Of a DNA stretch of 64,000 nucleotides, positions 18,976 to 27,870 are shown piece by piece. Position 1 is the first letter of the stretch. Every line of letters starts with the position of its first letter. The stretch spans positions 310,001 through 374,000 of the forward strand of contig NZ_JAJADQ010000005.1 of assembly GCF_020447315.1 (NCBI RefSeq). Reading direction: 5' to 3'. Below the pieces are notes generated by a model that searched no databases, was not told where the DNA came from, and saw only the letters and a list, made by a program, of their open reading frames with translations. The translations under genes and the position numbers were made by a program. This stretch comes from Hymenobacter nitidus. Lineage in GTDB: Bacteria > Bacteroidota > Bacteroidia > Cytophagales > Hymenobacteraceae.

Positions 18976-19103
18976 CGGCCCAGGGCTATATACTGCCGAG
19001 CTGTTCTTTCTTTTACCGTATTTCGCCGTTCCGCGTATTTGGGCATAGAGGTTGCCGGGCGCTTCCTCTCCCGTGGTAATCCAACTTTTCAGCTTCGTGC
19101 CTG

Positions 19104-19907
19104 ATGCGTTTTCCGGTTTTATTTCTCCTGTTGCTCGTTCGGCTTAGCGCCAGCGGGCAGGCGCTGACGGAGCGCGACTTCAAGAAATACTTCGACAGCT
19201 ACGGCCTGCGGGGTTCATTTCTGCTCTACGACCAGAAAGCCAACCACTTCACGGCCTACGATGTGGCCCGCTGCAGCCAGGGCTTTCTGCCCGGTGCCAC
19301 CTTCGCCATTCCCAACACGCTTATCGGGCTGGAAACCGGGGTTCTGGCTGATACCAGCCACGTTTTTGCCTGGGACCAAGTGAGACGCGACCCGGAAGTC
19401 TGGAACCAGGATCTGCGCTTGCGCCCAGCTCTGCGCGTGTCCTGCCAGCCCTGCCAGCAGCAGATTGCCCAGGAAGTAGGCGTGCGCCGCTACCAGCAGA
19501 GCCTGCTCAAGCTCAAGTTTGGGCAGATGGTCGTGACGCCCGAGGTGCTGACCTCGTTCTGGATGGGTGGCATTTCGCGCATCTCGCAGTTTCAGATGGT
19601 GAACTTCCTGCGCTTCCTCTACGACGAGAAGCTGCCCCCCGCCCCCCGCAACCAGGCCCTGACCAAGCAGCTGTTTCAGCTGAAAGCCACGCGCCAGTGG
19701 AAGCTCTACGGCACCAGCGGCCACACCCAGCGCGCCAAGCAAACCAACGGCTGGTTTGTGGGCTGGCTCGAGCAGGGCGGCAACGTGTATCTGTTTGCCC
19801 TCAATGCCGAGCCCAAAGACGGCAAGCCCGCCGACGAAAAGTTTATCGAGGGCCGCCAGGCTATTGCCGAGCTGATTCTGCAGGATCTGGCCCTACTCTC
19901 GAACTAG
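19104..19907 (+). CDS. Class D beta-lactamase homologue lacking the catalytic residues
   Basis: 267 residues, signal peptide MRFPVLFLLLLVRLSASG. The fold matches OXA enzymes along its length: FAIPNTLIGLETGV after the active-site position, AWDQVRRDPEVWNQDLRL, and FWMGGISRISQFQMVNFLRFL. Every catalytic motif is changed. The SxxK site reads A65-T-F-A68, so both the nucleophile Ser and the carboxylated Lys are Ala. The SxV site reads S113-C-Q, YGN reads F139-G-Q, and KTG reads T204-S-G. The frame is intact, so this looks like a conserved non-enzyme rather than a pseudogene. Two extra Cys (SCQPCQQ) sit near the second motif. A small membrane protein gene follows 63 nt later on the same strand. Confidence 0.85.
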   Translation: MRFPVLFLLLLVRLSASGQALTERDFKKYFDSYGLRGSFLLYDQKANHFTAYDVARCSQGFLPGATFAIPNTLIGLETGVLADTSHVFAWDQVRRDPEVWNQDLRLRPALRVSCQPCQQQIAQEVGVRRYQQSLLKLKFGQMVVTPEVLTSFWMGGISRISQFQMVNFLRFLYDEKLPPAPRNQALTKQLFQLKATRQWKLYGTSGHTQRAKQTNGWFVGWLEQGGNVYLFALNAEPKDGKPADEKFIEGRQAIAELILQDLALLSN

Positions 19908-19970
19908 GTACGCCCGGAACCAGAACCAGAACCGGCACTACGCAGGGAAGGCAAAGCGGGCCGCAAACCC

Positions 19971-20423
19971 ATGAAAGCGAAACTAAAGGAATGGCTGAAA
20001 CGCTACGGTCCCGCCGAGCTGCTGTCGGTGGCGGCTACGCTGGCGGCGGCCGGCCTGGCCTTTGAGCTGACCGGCAGCTACGCGGCCACGGCACTGGCGG
20101 GCACCTGGGTGGGCAATGGCGCCTACTTCGGCTACATCCTGGCCCTGGATATTCTGCAGGCCCGGCGGCAGCGCCACGCCACCGGACTGCCTTACACGGG
20201 CCGGACGCTGCTGCGCAACCTGCGGGCCCTGGCCGTGGAGTTTGGCCTGGCCGAAGTGTTCGACAGCCTGCTGATTCGGCCGGCGCTGATGTATTACCTG
20301 CCCAAAGCCCTCGGTAGCCTCAGCGGCGGCATCCTGCTGGCCAAGCTCCTGGCCGACGTGACCTTCTACGTGCCTGCCATCATTAGCTACGAGCTGAGCA
20401 AAAAGCGCCTCCGCCGCTTTTAG
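19971..20423 (+). CDS. Small membrane protein of unknown function
   Basis: 150 residues, beginning MKAKLKEWLKRYGPAELLSVAATLAAAGLAF. There are probably four hydrophobic segments (about residues 16-50, 44-60, 95-110, 115-140) and a basic C-terminus (SKKRLRRF). I recognise no family. It is just downstream of the inactive beta-lactamase homologue and is probably co-transcribed with it, so a joint role at the envelope is possible but not shown. Confidence 0.65.
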   Translation: MKAKLKEWLKRYGPAELLSVAATLAAAGLAFELTGSYAATALAGTWVGNGAYFGYILALDILQARRQRHATGLPYTGRTLLRNLRALAVEFGLAEVFDSLLIRPALMYYLPKALGSLSGGILLAKLLADVTFYVPAIISYELSKKRLRRF

Positions 20424-20496
20424 AAAAGCAATTTTTGTTTTCTGATAGACTGGGTCACGTTGGGCAAAGACTCTCGCGTACTGCCGTTGTTAGGTT

Positions 20497-20609
20497 CTGT
20501 CATCCTTGATCTAACGTCCGCCCAGCGAAGGGCCTTGTCGCGCTAGCATAAGTAGTTGTTACGCCAGTCGTTCGTAGCCGCCACATGCGCGGAATACTCA
20601 GGATGACAG
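20497..20609. repeat. Dispersed palindromic repeat, family 1, copy 2 (degenerate)
   Basis: Outer arms CTGTCATCCT (20497-20506) and AGGATGACAG (20600-20609) match the family-1 ends. Inside are a degenerate GCGAAGGGCCTTG and CAGTCGTTCG. It lies between the convergent ends of the small membrane protein gene and the GH31 gene. Confidence 0.65.
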
Positions 20610-20653
20610 GCGAAGCGGGCGTGATATTTCCATTCTTCGGCTTACCGCCGGCA

Positions 20654-23600
20654 TCAGTCGCGCAGCAGCACGAGGCGCTGGTGCTGACCCTGCAGTTCAA
20701 CCGAGTACAGGCCATTAGGCAGCGGCCGGCCCGCGTTGTCGGTGCCGTCCCAGGCAATGGAATGCGGCCCGGCAGCCTGTTGCGCCGCGGGGAAGGACCG
20801 CACGATTTCTCCCACGGCGTTGCGAATCAGCAGCGGGTAGGTGCCCGGCGTGTGCAGTGTGTAGCGCAGTTCGGTGCTGGTGCTGAACGTGGGGCGGGTG
20901 GGGGCTTCCAGGGTCAGTAGCTCGGGCTGGGCAGTGGCTGAAAGGTCCGCATCCAGCTGCAGGCCCCGCACGGAAATGCGCAGGGGCTTCTCGCTCAGCA
21001 CCGCGTGCAGGCGCAGCGTGTGGCTGGCTGCTTCGTAGGCCCACTCCGTGGGTGGCACCGGCTGCCCATCCAGCAGCACCACCGTCGGCGCGGCCAGCAC
21101 GCGCGGCACTTCCAGGTTGATCAGGCGCCACGCCGGGCTGCCCGCGAAGCGGCCCTCACTTTGCCGCACCTCAATATCGGCTTGCGTGCCGCGCAGCATA
21201 CCGGCAAAGGCAATCAGGGTGAACTGCTGCCCGGCTGCGGCCTGCCCCGACCGGCCATCGTCGTCGTAGAGCGTGAAGCTCGACTCGGGCACGGAGGTAT
21301 CGGCGTAGTAGCGCACGTTCAGCGTGTCGGTGCGGTAGCGGGCGGTGGTGGGCACGTAGGGCGCCATGGGCAGGAAGGCCCCGGCCCGCACCAGCAGCGG
21401 AATCTGAGCCAGGGGCGCGGCTATGCCCACGGTCTGGCTGCCGGCCACGGTTTGGTGGGAGTAAAAGTCGATCCAGCGGCCGGGCGGCAGCACCACGTTA
21501 CGCCGCCGCTGCCCGGGCTGCTGCACCGGGGCCACCAGCAGGCTGGGGCCTAGCAGGTACTGGTCGTTCACGTTGGTCAGTGCCGGCGCGTTGCTGGCCG
21601 CAAAGGCGCGGGCCCGCCGGGCTGCCAGCCGCTCCGAGCCCCAGGTGGTGGAAGCCGCCGTGCTCCAGTTCCAGGTCGGCACGGGCCGGGCGGCTTCGCC
21701 CCAGCTTTGGTCTTCTTCCTCGGGCGAAAGCAGGGGAAATACCGACTGCGGGTCGAGGCGGGTTTCACCGTAGTTCAGGGGCCGGGCCAGGGGCGTGCCG
21801 GTCTGGCTGTTTTCCCAGGCCAGGGTGTAGAGGTAGGGCAGCAGCTCGTAGCGCAGGCGGGCGTAGCGGCGCACGATGCTCTGGTAGGGCTCGGGGTAGT
21901 GGTAGGGCTCGGGGGCTACCACGCCGTGGGGCCGCATAATGGGGCCCAGGCTGGCCAGCTGCAGCCAGCGGGTGTACAGCTCGGCATCCATGTTGGAGCC
22001 GGCAAAGCCGCCCGCGTCGGAATGCATGTAGCCCACGCCGCCCAGGCCCATGCTCAGCAGGATGGGTACCTGGGCCTGCAGCCCCGACCAGGACCGGCTC
22101 ACGTCGCCGGACCACGGAAATACTGAGTGGCGCTGCATGCCCGCCCAGCCCGAGCGGGCCAGATTAAACAACCGCTCCTGCGGGTACTGCTGGGCGTAGC
22201 CTTCGCTCAGAATACTGTTCCAGTCCTGCCCGTAGGCGTTGTGAACGCGGCGCGTCGGGCCCAGGTCGTACACCATGGCGGCGGGCTGGTTTTCCGGCTC
22301 GCCCAGGTCGCTCCACCAACCACCCACGCCGTCCTGCTTCAGCCGGTCGTATTGCTGCCACAGCCACTGGCGCGCCGCGGGGCGGAACATATCCAGCAGC
22401 GTGGCCGGCCCCGCCCAGAACGATTCGACGGTGTAGGGCTGGCCCAGCGTATCACGCCCCACCAGGCCCTGGCTCCGCACCAGCGCGTCGTTGCGGGAAG
22501 TGCGCATCACGTAGGGCTCCGAAATCAGGATGGTCTTGACGCCGGCCGAGTCGAGGCGGCGCATCATGCGCTTGGGGTCGGGAAACTGCTGGGGCTGCCA
22601 GCGGAAGTCGCCCTGCCGGGTGGTGCCCCCAAACCAATACAGGTCCAGCACCAGGGCATCGAGCGGAAACCCGGCGCGGCGCATGCGGCCCGCCACCTGC
22701 TGCATTTCCTGCTCGGTCTTGTAGCCAAACCGGCTTTGAATCAGCCCCAGGCCCCAGCGCGGCGGCAGCGGCTGCTTGCCCGTGAGCGTGGTGTAGCGGT
22801 CCAGGATTTCGGCGTAGGAAGTGCCCGCAATCAGGAAGTAGGCCAGGCTGTTCAGCCCTTCGCCCCGGTATTCGAGCGTGTTTTTCTCGGTAGCGCCCAG
22901 GTCGAGGGTGCCGGCCGTGTGGTTGTCGAAAAACAGCATATAGCCCCGGCTGCTGACCACCGTGGGCAGGCTCACGTTCAGCGTGGGCTCGCCGTTCTGG
23001 TAGCCGTAGTGGGCCTCGTTGTAGAGCGTAAGCTGGCGGCCGCGCCTATCCAGGGGCAGGGCCCGGGAGCCGGTGCCGTAGAGGTGCTCATCGGGGGTGA
23101 GGCGAAAGGAGATGCCCATGCCGCCGGCCGTACCGCCGCTTGCAGGCAGCTGCTGAAAAGCGCCGGCAGCTTCCGAAACCAGACTCTGGCCCTGGTAGTC
23201 GAAGCTAATCCGCAAGGTTTTTTTGTCGATGCGCACCACGTACTCCTGGGCGGTATTGGTCACCAGCGGCCAGACCAGGGCGGTGGGCTGGTTGCGCACC
23301 AGGCTGCGGTCGGGCTGCACGTTGCGCAGGTACGGCTCCAGCTTGCGGTTGAGGCGCGCGGGATGGTCGAAAATGTAAGGCCGCTGCACCACGCTCACTG
23401 ACGCTATTTCGCTTACGGGCTGCCCGGCCGGAAAATATTCGACCCGCACCACGCCCTCAGCCCAGGGATGCACCCGCACGGTGGCGCCCGTTGTGCTCCG
23501 GATGGTCAGCGCCCCGCTTCGGTAGGCGTGGCTTTGGTAGCTGCCCATGCCGGTGGTGGGCGCTGTGGTTGCGCGCCGCGCAAACGGGTCCTGGGTCGGT

Positions 23601-23689
23601 GGCCCACCTGCTTCGCGCTGTGCCAGTCCCGGGAGTGAAGAGAGAAAAAGGCCCAGCAGGACCCCGGCGCGACAAAAGGAACAGAGCAT
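20654..23689 (-). CDS. Secreted glycoside hydrolase family 31 (alpha-glucosidase type)
   Basis: 1011 residues from the ATG at 23689, with a signal peptide (MLCSFCRAGVLLGLFLSSLPGLAQ). The order is: N-terminal beta-sandwich (about 60-240), catalytic barrel (about 260-620), then beta domains. The nucleophile Asp is in GVGGWWSDLGEPEN and the acid/base Asp in FPWSGDVSRSW, followed by GYMHSDAGGFAG. The last 80 residues (SIAWDGTDNAGRPLPNGLYSVEL) resemble the FlgD-like C-terminal units of T9SS cargo, so surface display or release is likely. Activity could be alpha-glucosidase, alpha-xylosidase or transglucosidase. Confidence 0.9.
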   Translation of the reverse strand: MLCSFCRAGVLLGLFLSSLPGLAQREAGGPPTQDPFARRATTAPTTGMGSYQSHAYRSGALTIRSTTGATVRVHPWAEGVVRVEYFPAGQPVSEIASVSVVQRPYIFDHPARLNRKLEPYLRNVQPDRSLVRNQPTALVWPLVTNTAQEYVVRIDKKTLRISFDYQGQSLVSEAAGAFQQLPASGGTAGGMGISFRLTPDEHLYGTGSRALPLDRRGRQLTLYNEAHYGYQNGEPTLNVSLPTVVSSRGYMLFFDNHTAGTLDLGATEKNTLEYRGEGLNSLAYFLIAGTSYAEILDRYTTLTGKQPLPPRWGLGLIQSRFGYKTEQEMQQVAGRMRRAGFPLDALVLDLYWFGGTTRQGDFRWQPQQFPDPKRMMRRLDSAGVKTILISEPYVMRTSRNDALVRSQGLVGRDTLGQPYTVESFWAGPATLLDMFRPAARQWLWQQYDRLKQDGVGGWWSDLGEPENQPAAMVYDLGPTRRVHNAYGQDWNSILSEGYAQQYPQERLFNLARSGWAGMQRHSVFPWSGDVSRSWSGLQAQVPILLSMGLGGVGYMHSDAGGFAGSNMDAELYTRWLQLASLGPIMRPHGVVAPEPYHYPEPYQSIVRRYARLRYELLPYLYTLAWENSQTGTPLARPLNYGETRLDPQSVFPLLSPEEEDQSWGEAARPVPTWNWSTAASTTWGSERLAARRARAFAASNAPALTNVNDQYLLGPSLLVAPVQQPGQRRRNVVLPPGRWIDFYSHQTVAGSQTVGIAAPLAQIPLLVRAGAFLPMAPYVPTTARYRTDTLNVRYYADTSVPESSFTLYDDDGRSGQAAAGQQFTLIAFAGMLRGTQADIEVRQSEGRFAGSPAWRLINLEVPRVLAAPTVVLLDGQPVPPTEWAYEAASHTLRLHAVLSEKPLRISVRGLQLDADLSATAQPELLTLEAPTRPTFSTSTELRYTLHTPGTYPLLIRNAVGEIVRSFPAAQQAAGPHSIAWDGTDNAGRPLPNGLYSVELQGQHQRLVLLRD

Positions 23690-23810
23690 GGCGGCAAAAC
23701 AGATGAGGCCGCCAAGATACGCGGTTGGGCAAAGCCCGCCCAAGTGGCCATAGCAACGACCCGCGCGCCCCGGCCGTAGAGAGTAGCTCAACCTCCCAAT
23801 TCCTACGACC

Positions 23811-24194
23811 ATGGCCCTTTCCTCCGACAACCTCAACGACCACCTCTATTCCACCAACCTGTCGTTGAGCGACCTGTTCAACAACCACACCTTCGCCCAC
23901 GACCCCAGCGGCCTGATTCCAATTCTGGACAGCTGGGGCCCGCAGCTGCAAAACTCCAACAGCGCCGTGCTGCAGGCAGCGGCCGGGGAGCTGGGCCAGC
24001 TGAAAAGCTCCCTGCAGAACGGCGACCGGCCCGCGGCCGCCGCCCTGATGCAGCGCCTGGGCGAGCAGGCTTCCCGGGCCGCCAGCAACACCCACGACTG
24101 GGCCGGCCCGCACCTGCACAACGGCATCGGCGACCAGCTGCGCCACCTGGGCCAGCTCCTGATTATGGCCGCCGGCAACCTCAAGTCGCTGTAA
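23811..24194 (+). CDS. Small helical protein of unknown function, first of a paralogous pair
   Basis: 127 residues, no signal peptide, no Cys, mostly amphipathic helix after a polar N-terminus (MALSSDNLNDHLYSTNL). It aligns with the next gene over the second half: LMQRLGEQASRAAS against LFTLGEQVTGAAD, and LRHLGQLLIMAAGNL against LNLLGQALANAARQL. No domain is recognised. It is divergent from the GH31 gene and separated from its paralogue by 46 nt, so the two are probably co-transcribed and might form a complex. Confidence 0.7.
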   Translation: MALSSDNLNDHLYSTNLSLSDLFNNHTFAHDPSGLIPILDSWGPQLQNSNSAVLQAAAGELGQLKSSLQNGDRPAAAALMQRLGEQASRAASNTHDWAGPHLHNGIGDQLRHLGQLLIMAAGNLKSL

Positions 24195-24240
24195 GCTCGC
24201 GGCTCTTTTTTCAACCTTCCTCTTACCAAAACCCTCCTCC

Positions 24241-24594
24241 ATGGCTACGCCAACCGACAACCCCGAAAATCACCTCAATGCCGCTATCAACGTGCTCAAT
24301 GGCAATATTCAGCAAGCCGGCACCGAAGGCCTGAGCAACATTCAGGACTGGATTCGCACCCTAAGCCAGAGCGGTGAGGCCGTGCACGCCGAAATCCTGC
24401 AGGAGCTGCGCAGCCTGCAGCAGCACATTCAGAACAACGACGTGGACAGCATCGGCAGCTCCCTCTTTACATTGGGCGAGCAGGTCACCGGCGCCGCCGA
24501 CTCCCAGACCGAGGCCATTGCCACCCGCCTCAACTTGCTGGGCCAGGCCCTGGCCAATGCCGCCCGCCAGCTCCAGCCCGCCGACCAGGCGTAG
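24241..24594 (+). CDS. Small helical protein of unknown function, second of a paralogous pair
   Basis: 117 residues, no signal peptide, predicted helical bundle (LNAAINVLNGNIQQAG, ILQELRSLQQHIQNND, LGEQVTGAADSQTEAIATRLNLLGQAL). It is related to the preceding gene through the LGEQ...AA...LLGQ.L..AA pattern and an upstream L.SLQ..IQNND/LKSSLQNGD block. The stop is followed at once by the 33-bp arm of a large palindromic element. Confidence 0.7.
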   Translation: MATPTDNPENHLNAAINVLNGNIQQAGTEGLSNIQDWIRTLSQSGEAVHAEILQELRSLQQHIQNNDVDSIGSSLFTLGEQVTGAADSQTEAIATRLNLLGQALANAARQLQPADQA

Positions 24595-24608
24595 GAGGTG
24601 AGATAGTA

Positions 24609-24890
24609 AGGTGGTGAAATGGTGGGTTTGACGTTCGGTTGTCTTCAACTTCGTCTGTAATTCCTCACCTGACGTCCGCTCGTTGAAGGACCTTCCTCGC
24701 CTGACTAGCAAGGCCTGATAAATGTAAAAAGCCCTTTCCCGCGCAAGTAGGAAAGGGCTTTTGGGTAAAAGGTCAGGTCGTACTGGGCAGAAGACAGATT
24801 GACGCCGCTGGATGCGCGGAAGGTCCTTCTTCCTTCGCAATGACACGCCAGTGGCGTCAACCGAACGTCAAACTCACCATTTCACCACCT
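24609..24890. repeat. Long intergenic palindrome with family 2 element, copy B
   Basis: Arms of 33 bp (24609-24641 and 24858-24890) are reverse complements with one mismatch; the outer end is AGGTGGTGAAATGGTG. Nested inside are AAGGACCTTCC and GGAAGGTCCTT blocks, then the core 13-bp stem (24727-24739 with 24750-24762) and the conserved 37-nt box (24762-24798). It fills the whole gap between the convergent small-protein and ggt genes. Confidence 0.85.
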
Positions 24891-24895
24891 CACCG

Positions 24896-26641
24896 CTAAT
24901 ACCCCAAAGCGGTGTCGTCGCCGCGGGGGTCGGCGCCGGCTTCGAGGCGGCCGTTGGGCAGCACCCGAATGGCATCGACGCGGCCCCAGCGCCCCCGTGG
25001 GTTGATGGTGTAGCCGCGCTGCCGCAGCGAGTCAGCTATGGCGTCGGTCAGGGCTTCATTTTCGGCGTCAATCTGGTCGGGCAGCCACTGATGGTGCAGG
25101 CGGGGCACGGCCACGGCCTGCTGCATGCTCATGTCGTAGTCGATGACGTGCAGAATGGCTTGCAGCACGCTGGTAATAATAGTGCTGCCGCCGGGTGTGC
25201 CGACTACCATTAGCAGCTTGCCGTTGCGGGTCAGAATGGCGGGCGTCATCGAGGAGAGCATGCGCTTGCCGGGCGCAATGGCGTTGGCTGTGCCGCCCAC
25301 CAGCCCGTAGGCATTGGGCACCCCGGCTTTCGAGCTAAAGTCGTCCATTTCATTATTGAGCAGAAAGCCCGCCCCGGCCACAACCACCTTGCTGCCGTAG
25401 GCCCCGTTAAGGGTGGTCGTGCAGCTCACGGCATTGCCCTGGGCATCCACGATGCTGTAGTGGGTGGTCTGGTCACTCTCGTAAGCCGGCAGACCGGGGC
25501 CGGCCGTCAGGCTTTTGCTGGGTGTGGCGCGGTGGGGCTGGGTGGTGGCCATGCGCTGCTTATTGTAGTTCCTATCGAGCAGCTGCGTTACGGGTACCCG
25601 GCCAAAATCCGGGTCGCCGAGGTAAGTGGCGCGGTCGGCGTATACGCGCCGCTCGGCTTCGGTAATCAGGTGGACGCCGCTGGGCGAGTGCCAGCCCATT
25701 TTGCGCAGGTCGAAGGGCTCCAGCATCTGCAGCATCTGTAGCAAAGCCACGCCGCCGCTGCTCGGCGGCGGAAACGTTAGCACCTCGTTGCCGCGGTACT
25801 GGCCGCGCAGGGGCGTGCGCCACTTGGGCTCGTAGCCTTTCAGATCCTGCTTGGTGATAAGGCCCTTGCCACGCTGCATTTCGGCCGTGAGCAAGTCGGC
25901 GGTGCGGCCCTCGTAGAACCCGGCCCGGCCCTGGTCCCGGATGCGGGCCAGCGTCTGGGCCAGCTCGGCGTAGCGAATCGTGTCGCCAGCCTGCCAGGTG
26001 CCGTTGTCGGGCGCCAGGTAGGCCAGGGGTTTCTTAGGGTTGTACTTCTGGAAAACGGCCCGGTTGGCGTTCAGGCCGGTGGCTTCCTTGGCGGTAAGGG
26101 CCAGGCCGTGCGCGGCCAGGTCTACGGCGGGCTGCACCACTTCGGCCCAGCTAAGCTGGCCCAGCTTTTTGTGCAGCACTTCCATACCGGCCACGGTACC
26201 GGGCACGCCCACGGCCAGGTGGCCCGCCGTGCTCAGGCCCTCCACCACGTTGCCCTGCTGGTCGAGGTACATGTCGCGGGCGGCGGCGGCCGGCGCGGTT
26301 TCCCGGAAGTCCAGGGCGCCTTCCTGCCCATTGCCGCCCCGGTAGAGCAGAAACCCGCCACCCCCAATGTTGCCGGCCACGGGCAACGCCACGGCCAGGG
26401 CAAACTGCACCGCCACGGCCGCATCGTAGGCATTGCCGCCCCGGCGCAGAATCTCCAGCCCGATGCGCGAGGCCTCCGGGTGGGCCGATACCACCATGGC
26501 CTTGGCCGCCGTGACGGGTGGTGCAGCGGCTGGCACGCTGGTAGCAGAGGCGGCAACCGGAGCCGTGGTAGCGGTGGGAGCAGAAACGCGGGAGCAGGAG
26601 AGCAGGGCCGCCAGGGCCACCAGGGAAAGGCGAGAGTTCAT
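24896..26641 (-). CDS. ggt: Gamma-glutamyltransferase, lipoprotein type
   Basis: 581 residues. Starts at 26641 with a lipoprotein signal (MNSRLSLVALAALLSC), so it is envelope-anchored. It is an N-terminal nucleophile hydrolase that cleaves itself; the new N-terminal Thr is T392 in QTTHYSIVD. Other family marks are the opening AAKAMVVSAHPEASRIGLEILRRGGNA, NIGGGGFLLYR, the substrate Arg in LDFRETAP, and GKRMLSSMTPAIL near the C-terminus. It breaks down glutathione and other gamma-glutamyl compounds outside the cytosol. TATCTTTC ends four nt before the start codon. Confidence 0.93.
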   Translation of the reverse strand: MNSRLSLVALAALLSCSRVSAPTATTAPVAASATSVPAAAPPVTAAKAMVVSAHPEASRIGLEILRRGGNAYDAAVAVQFALAVALPVAGNIGGGGFLLYRGGNGQEGALDFRETAPAAAARDMYLDQQGNVVEGLSTAGHLAVGVPGTVAGMEVLHKKLGQLSWAEVVQPAVDLAAHGLALTAKEATGLNANRAVFQKYNPKKPLAYLAPDNGTWQAGDTIRYAELAQTLARIRDQGRAGFYEGRTADLLTAEMQRGKGLITKQDLKGYEPKWRTPLRGQYRGNEVLTFPPPSSGGVALLQMLQMLEPFDLRKMGWHSPSGVHLITEAERRVYADRATYLGDPDFGRVPVTQLLDRNYNKQRMATTQPHRATPSKSLTAGPGLPAYESDQTTHYSIVDAQGNAVSCTTTLNGAYGSKVVVAGAGFLLNNEMDDFSSKAGVPNAYGLVGGTANAIAPGKRMLSSMTPAILTRNGKLLMVVGTPGGSTIITSVLQAILHVIDYDMSMQQAVAVPRLHHQWLPDQIDAENEALTDAIADSLRQRGYTINPRGRWGRVDAIRVLPNGRLEAGADPRGDDTALGY

Positions 26642-26734
26642 ACTCGAAAGATAGTGATGTGCCCGGGCCTGCCGACGCTCCTGGCAGCTGGGCTGCCACT
26701 TCCGACGCATCGCCCGGCCTGGCAGCAGGTAGCA

Positions 26735-27517
26735 TCAGGTGGGCAGGCCCAGCAGGTAGAGCTTGGTACCGCGGCCCGTAATCCGGCCTTTTTCCCAGGT
26801 ATAGCCTTCGGTTTCGAGGCCGGCCAGCAAGTCGTCCATATCCCGCAGGGTGTAGGTGCGAGCGTTGGAAACGGCTCCATCCCAGGCAAAACACAGCGGA
26901 ATAATGGGCACCAGAAACGTAAAAACCACCTGCCGCCACGTCAGCGGCCGTACGAAAAGCGTGAGGAAAAAGGCTATTACAAAAATCAGGGGCAGCGAAA
27001 TCCACCAGATGGCCGTGGGCAGGCTGTTGTCGCTCATTTCGTAGATGCAGATGGGCTGCCGGCTGTCGCGGGCGTTTTGCAGGATGGCCCGGGCCAGCGC
27101 CGGCCGCATATGATGAAAGCTGCCCGTCATGGTCCGCACGCCGGGCAGGTCGGCCCCAACCTGACTGGCATCTACGGGAGTGGTCCGGTAGGAGAGGTGG
27201 GGGGGAGTCGAGCGGTTTACCGCTTCGGCAACTTCGATATTGGGGTATAAATCGGTCAGCACCAAGGCCAGATCTGAATTGCCGGGTTGCCGCTGCAGGT
27301 GGGCCAGCACCTCCAGCATGGGCCCACCGCTGCCCGAGCACAGATCCACTATCCTTGGCTGGCGGCTGTGGGCCAGCGCCCGGATCAGGAGCTTGCTCAG
27401 CTGCTGGGGCGAGCCAATGGCACGGTGCATCACAACCATCAGCCGGGTCAGGCAGGTGCGCAGCCAACCAGGGAACCAGGGAAAATCTTCTAGCTCAAAG
27501 AGGTGGATTCTTTTCAT
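26735..27517 (-). CDS. Class I SAM-dependent methyltransferase with a hydrophobic insert
   Basis: 260 residues. The SAM site is seen in PRIVDLCSGSGGPMLEVLAHL, the acidic end of strand 2 in LVLTDLYPN, and the later block VRTMTGSFHHM. Residues about 165-215 hold two strongly hydrophobic stretches (WWISLPLIFVIAFFLTLFV and VVFTFLVPIIPLCFAWDG), so the protein is likely attached to the membrane. The substrate is unknown; a lipid or hydrophobic small molecule would fit. It is the first gene leftward of the AT-rich dyad region. Confidence 0.8.
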   Translation of the reverse strand: MKRIHLFELEDFPWFPGWLRTCLTRLMVVMHRAIGSPQQLSKLLIRALAHSRQPRIVDLCSGSGGPMLEVLAHLQRQPGNSDLALVLTDLYPNIEVAEAVNRSTPPHLSYRTTPVDASQVGADLPGVRTMTGSFHHMRPALARAILQNARDSRQPICIYEMSDNSLPTAIWWISLPLIFVIAFFLTLFVRPLTWRQVVFTFLVPIIPLCFAWDGAVSNARTYTLRDMDDLLAGLETEGYTWEKGRITGRGTKLYLLGLPT

Positions 27518-27611
27518 CGGGCGCGGAGCGGGTTATTTGGGTGAAATATAGCCCCGCATTGTTATTTGTTCCGGGTAAGCCCGCATGACCATCGCCCGGT
27601 AGGTTGTTAGC

Positions 27612-27703
27612 TTGTTGTTTATTATAGAATTCGTAAATAATAAACAACAAAATCAAAATTCGTTTTGTTGTTTATTATTCAATTGCGAACTAGTAAACAA
27701 CAA
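27612..27703. promoter_or_regulatory. Duplicated 39-bp AT-rich dyad, candidate operator pair
   Basis: Two units, 27612-27650 and 27665-27703, each of 39 bp and offset by 53 bp. Each has TTGTTGTTTATTAT on the left, an 11-bp centre, and its reverse complement on the right (exact in unit 1; ending TAAACAACAA in unit 2). The AT-rich sequence stands out sharply. It lies in the 353-bp divergent gap between the methyltransferase and glgB, about 170 bp before glgB. The gap also holds TACCTTGA (27777-27784), a possible -7 box for glgB. Confidence 0.6.
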
Positions 27704-27870
27704 ACTAGGAGGCCATATTGTGTCCGTTCCATTGCTGCAGCAGGGCAGGGCTGGTAAAAAATCCTCGATACGATTGTACCTTGAAACCAGCCCCGCGGAA
27801 TGCTACCTTGCGCCAGCCCGGCCGCTCTGCCCCGGGAATCGTAGTTTTGGCTTCAACCTCTCCCGTTGCT

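Noticed and set aside
27612..27703. AT-rich dyads as a replication origin
   Set aside because: No TTATNCACA-type DnaA boxes and no dnaA or dnaN nearby.
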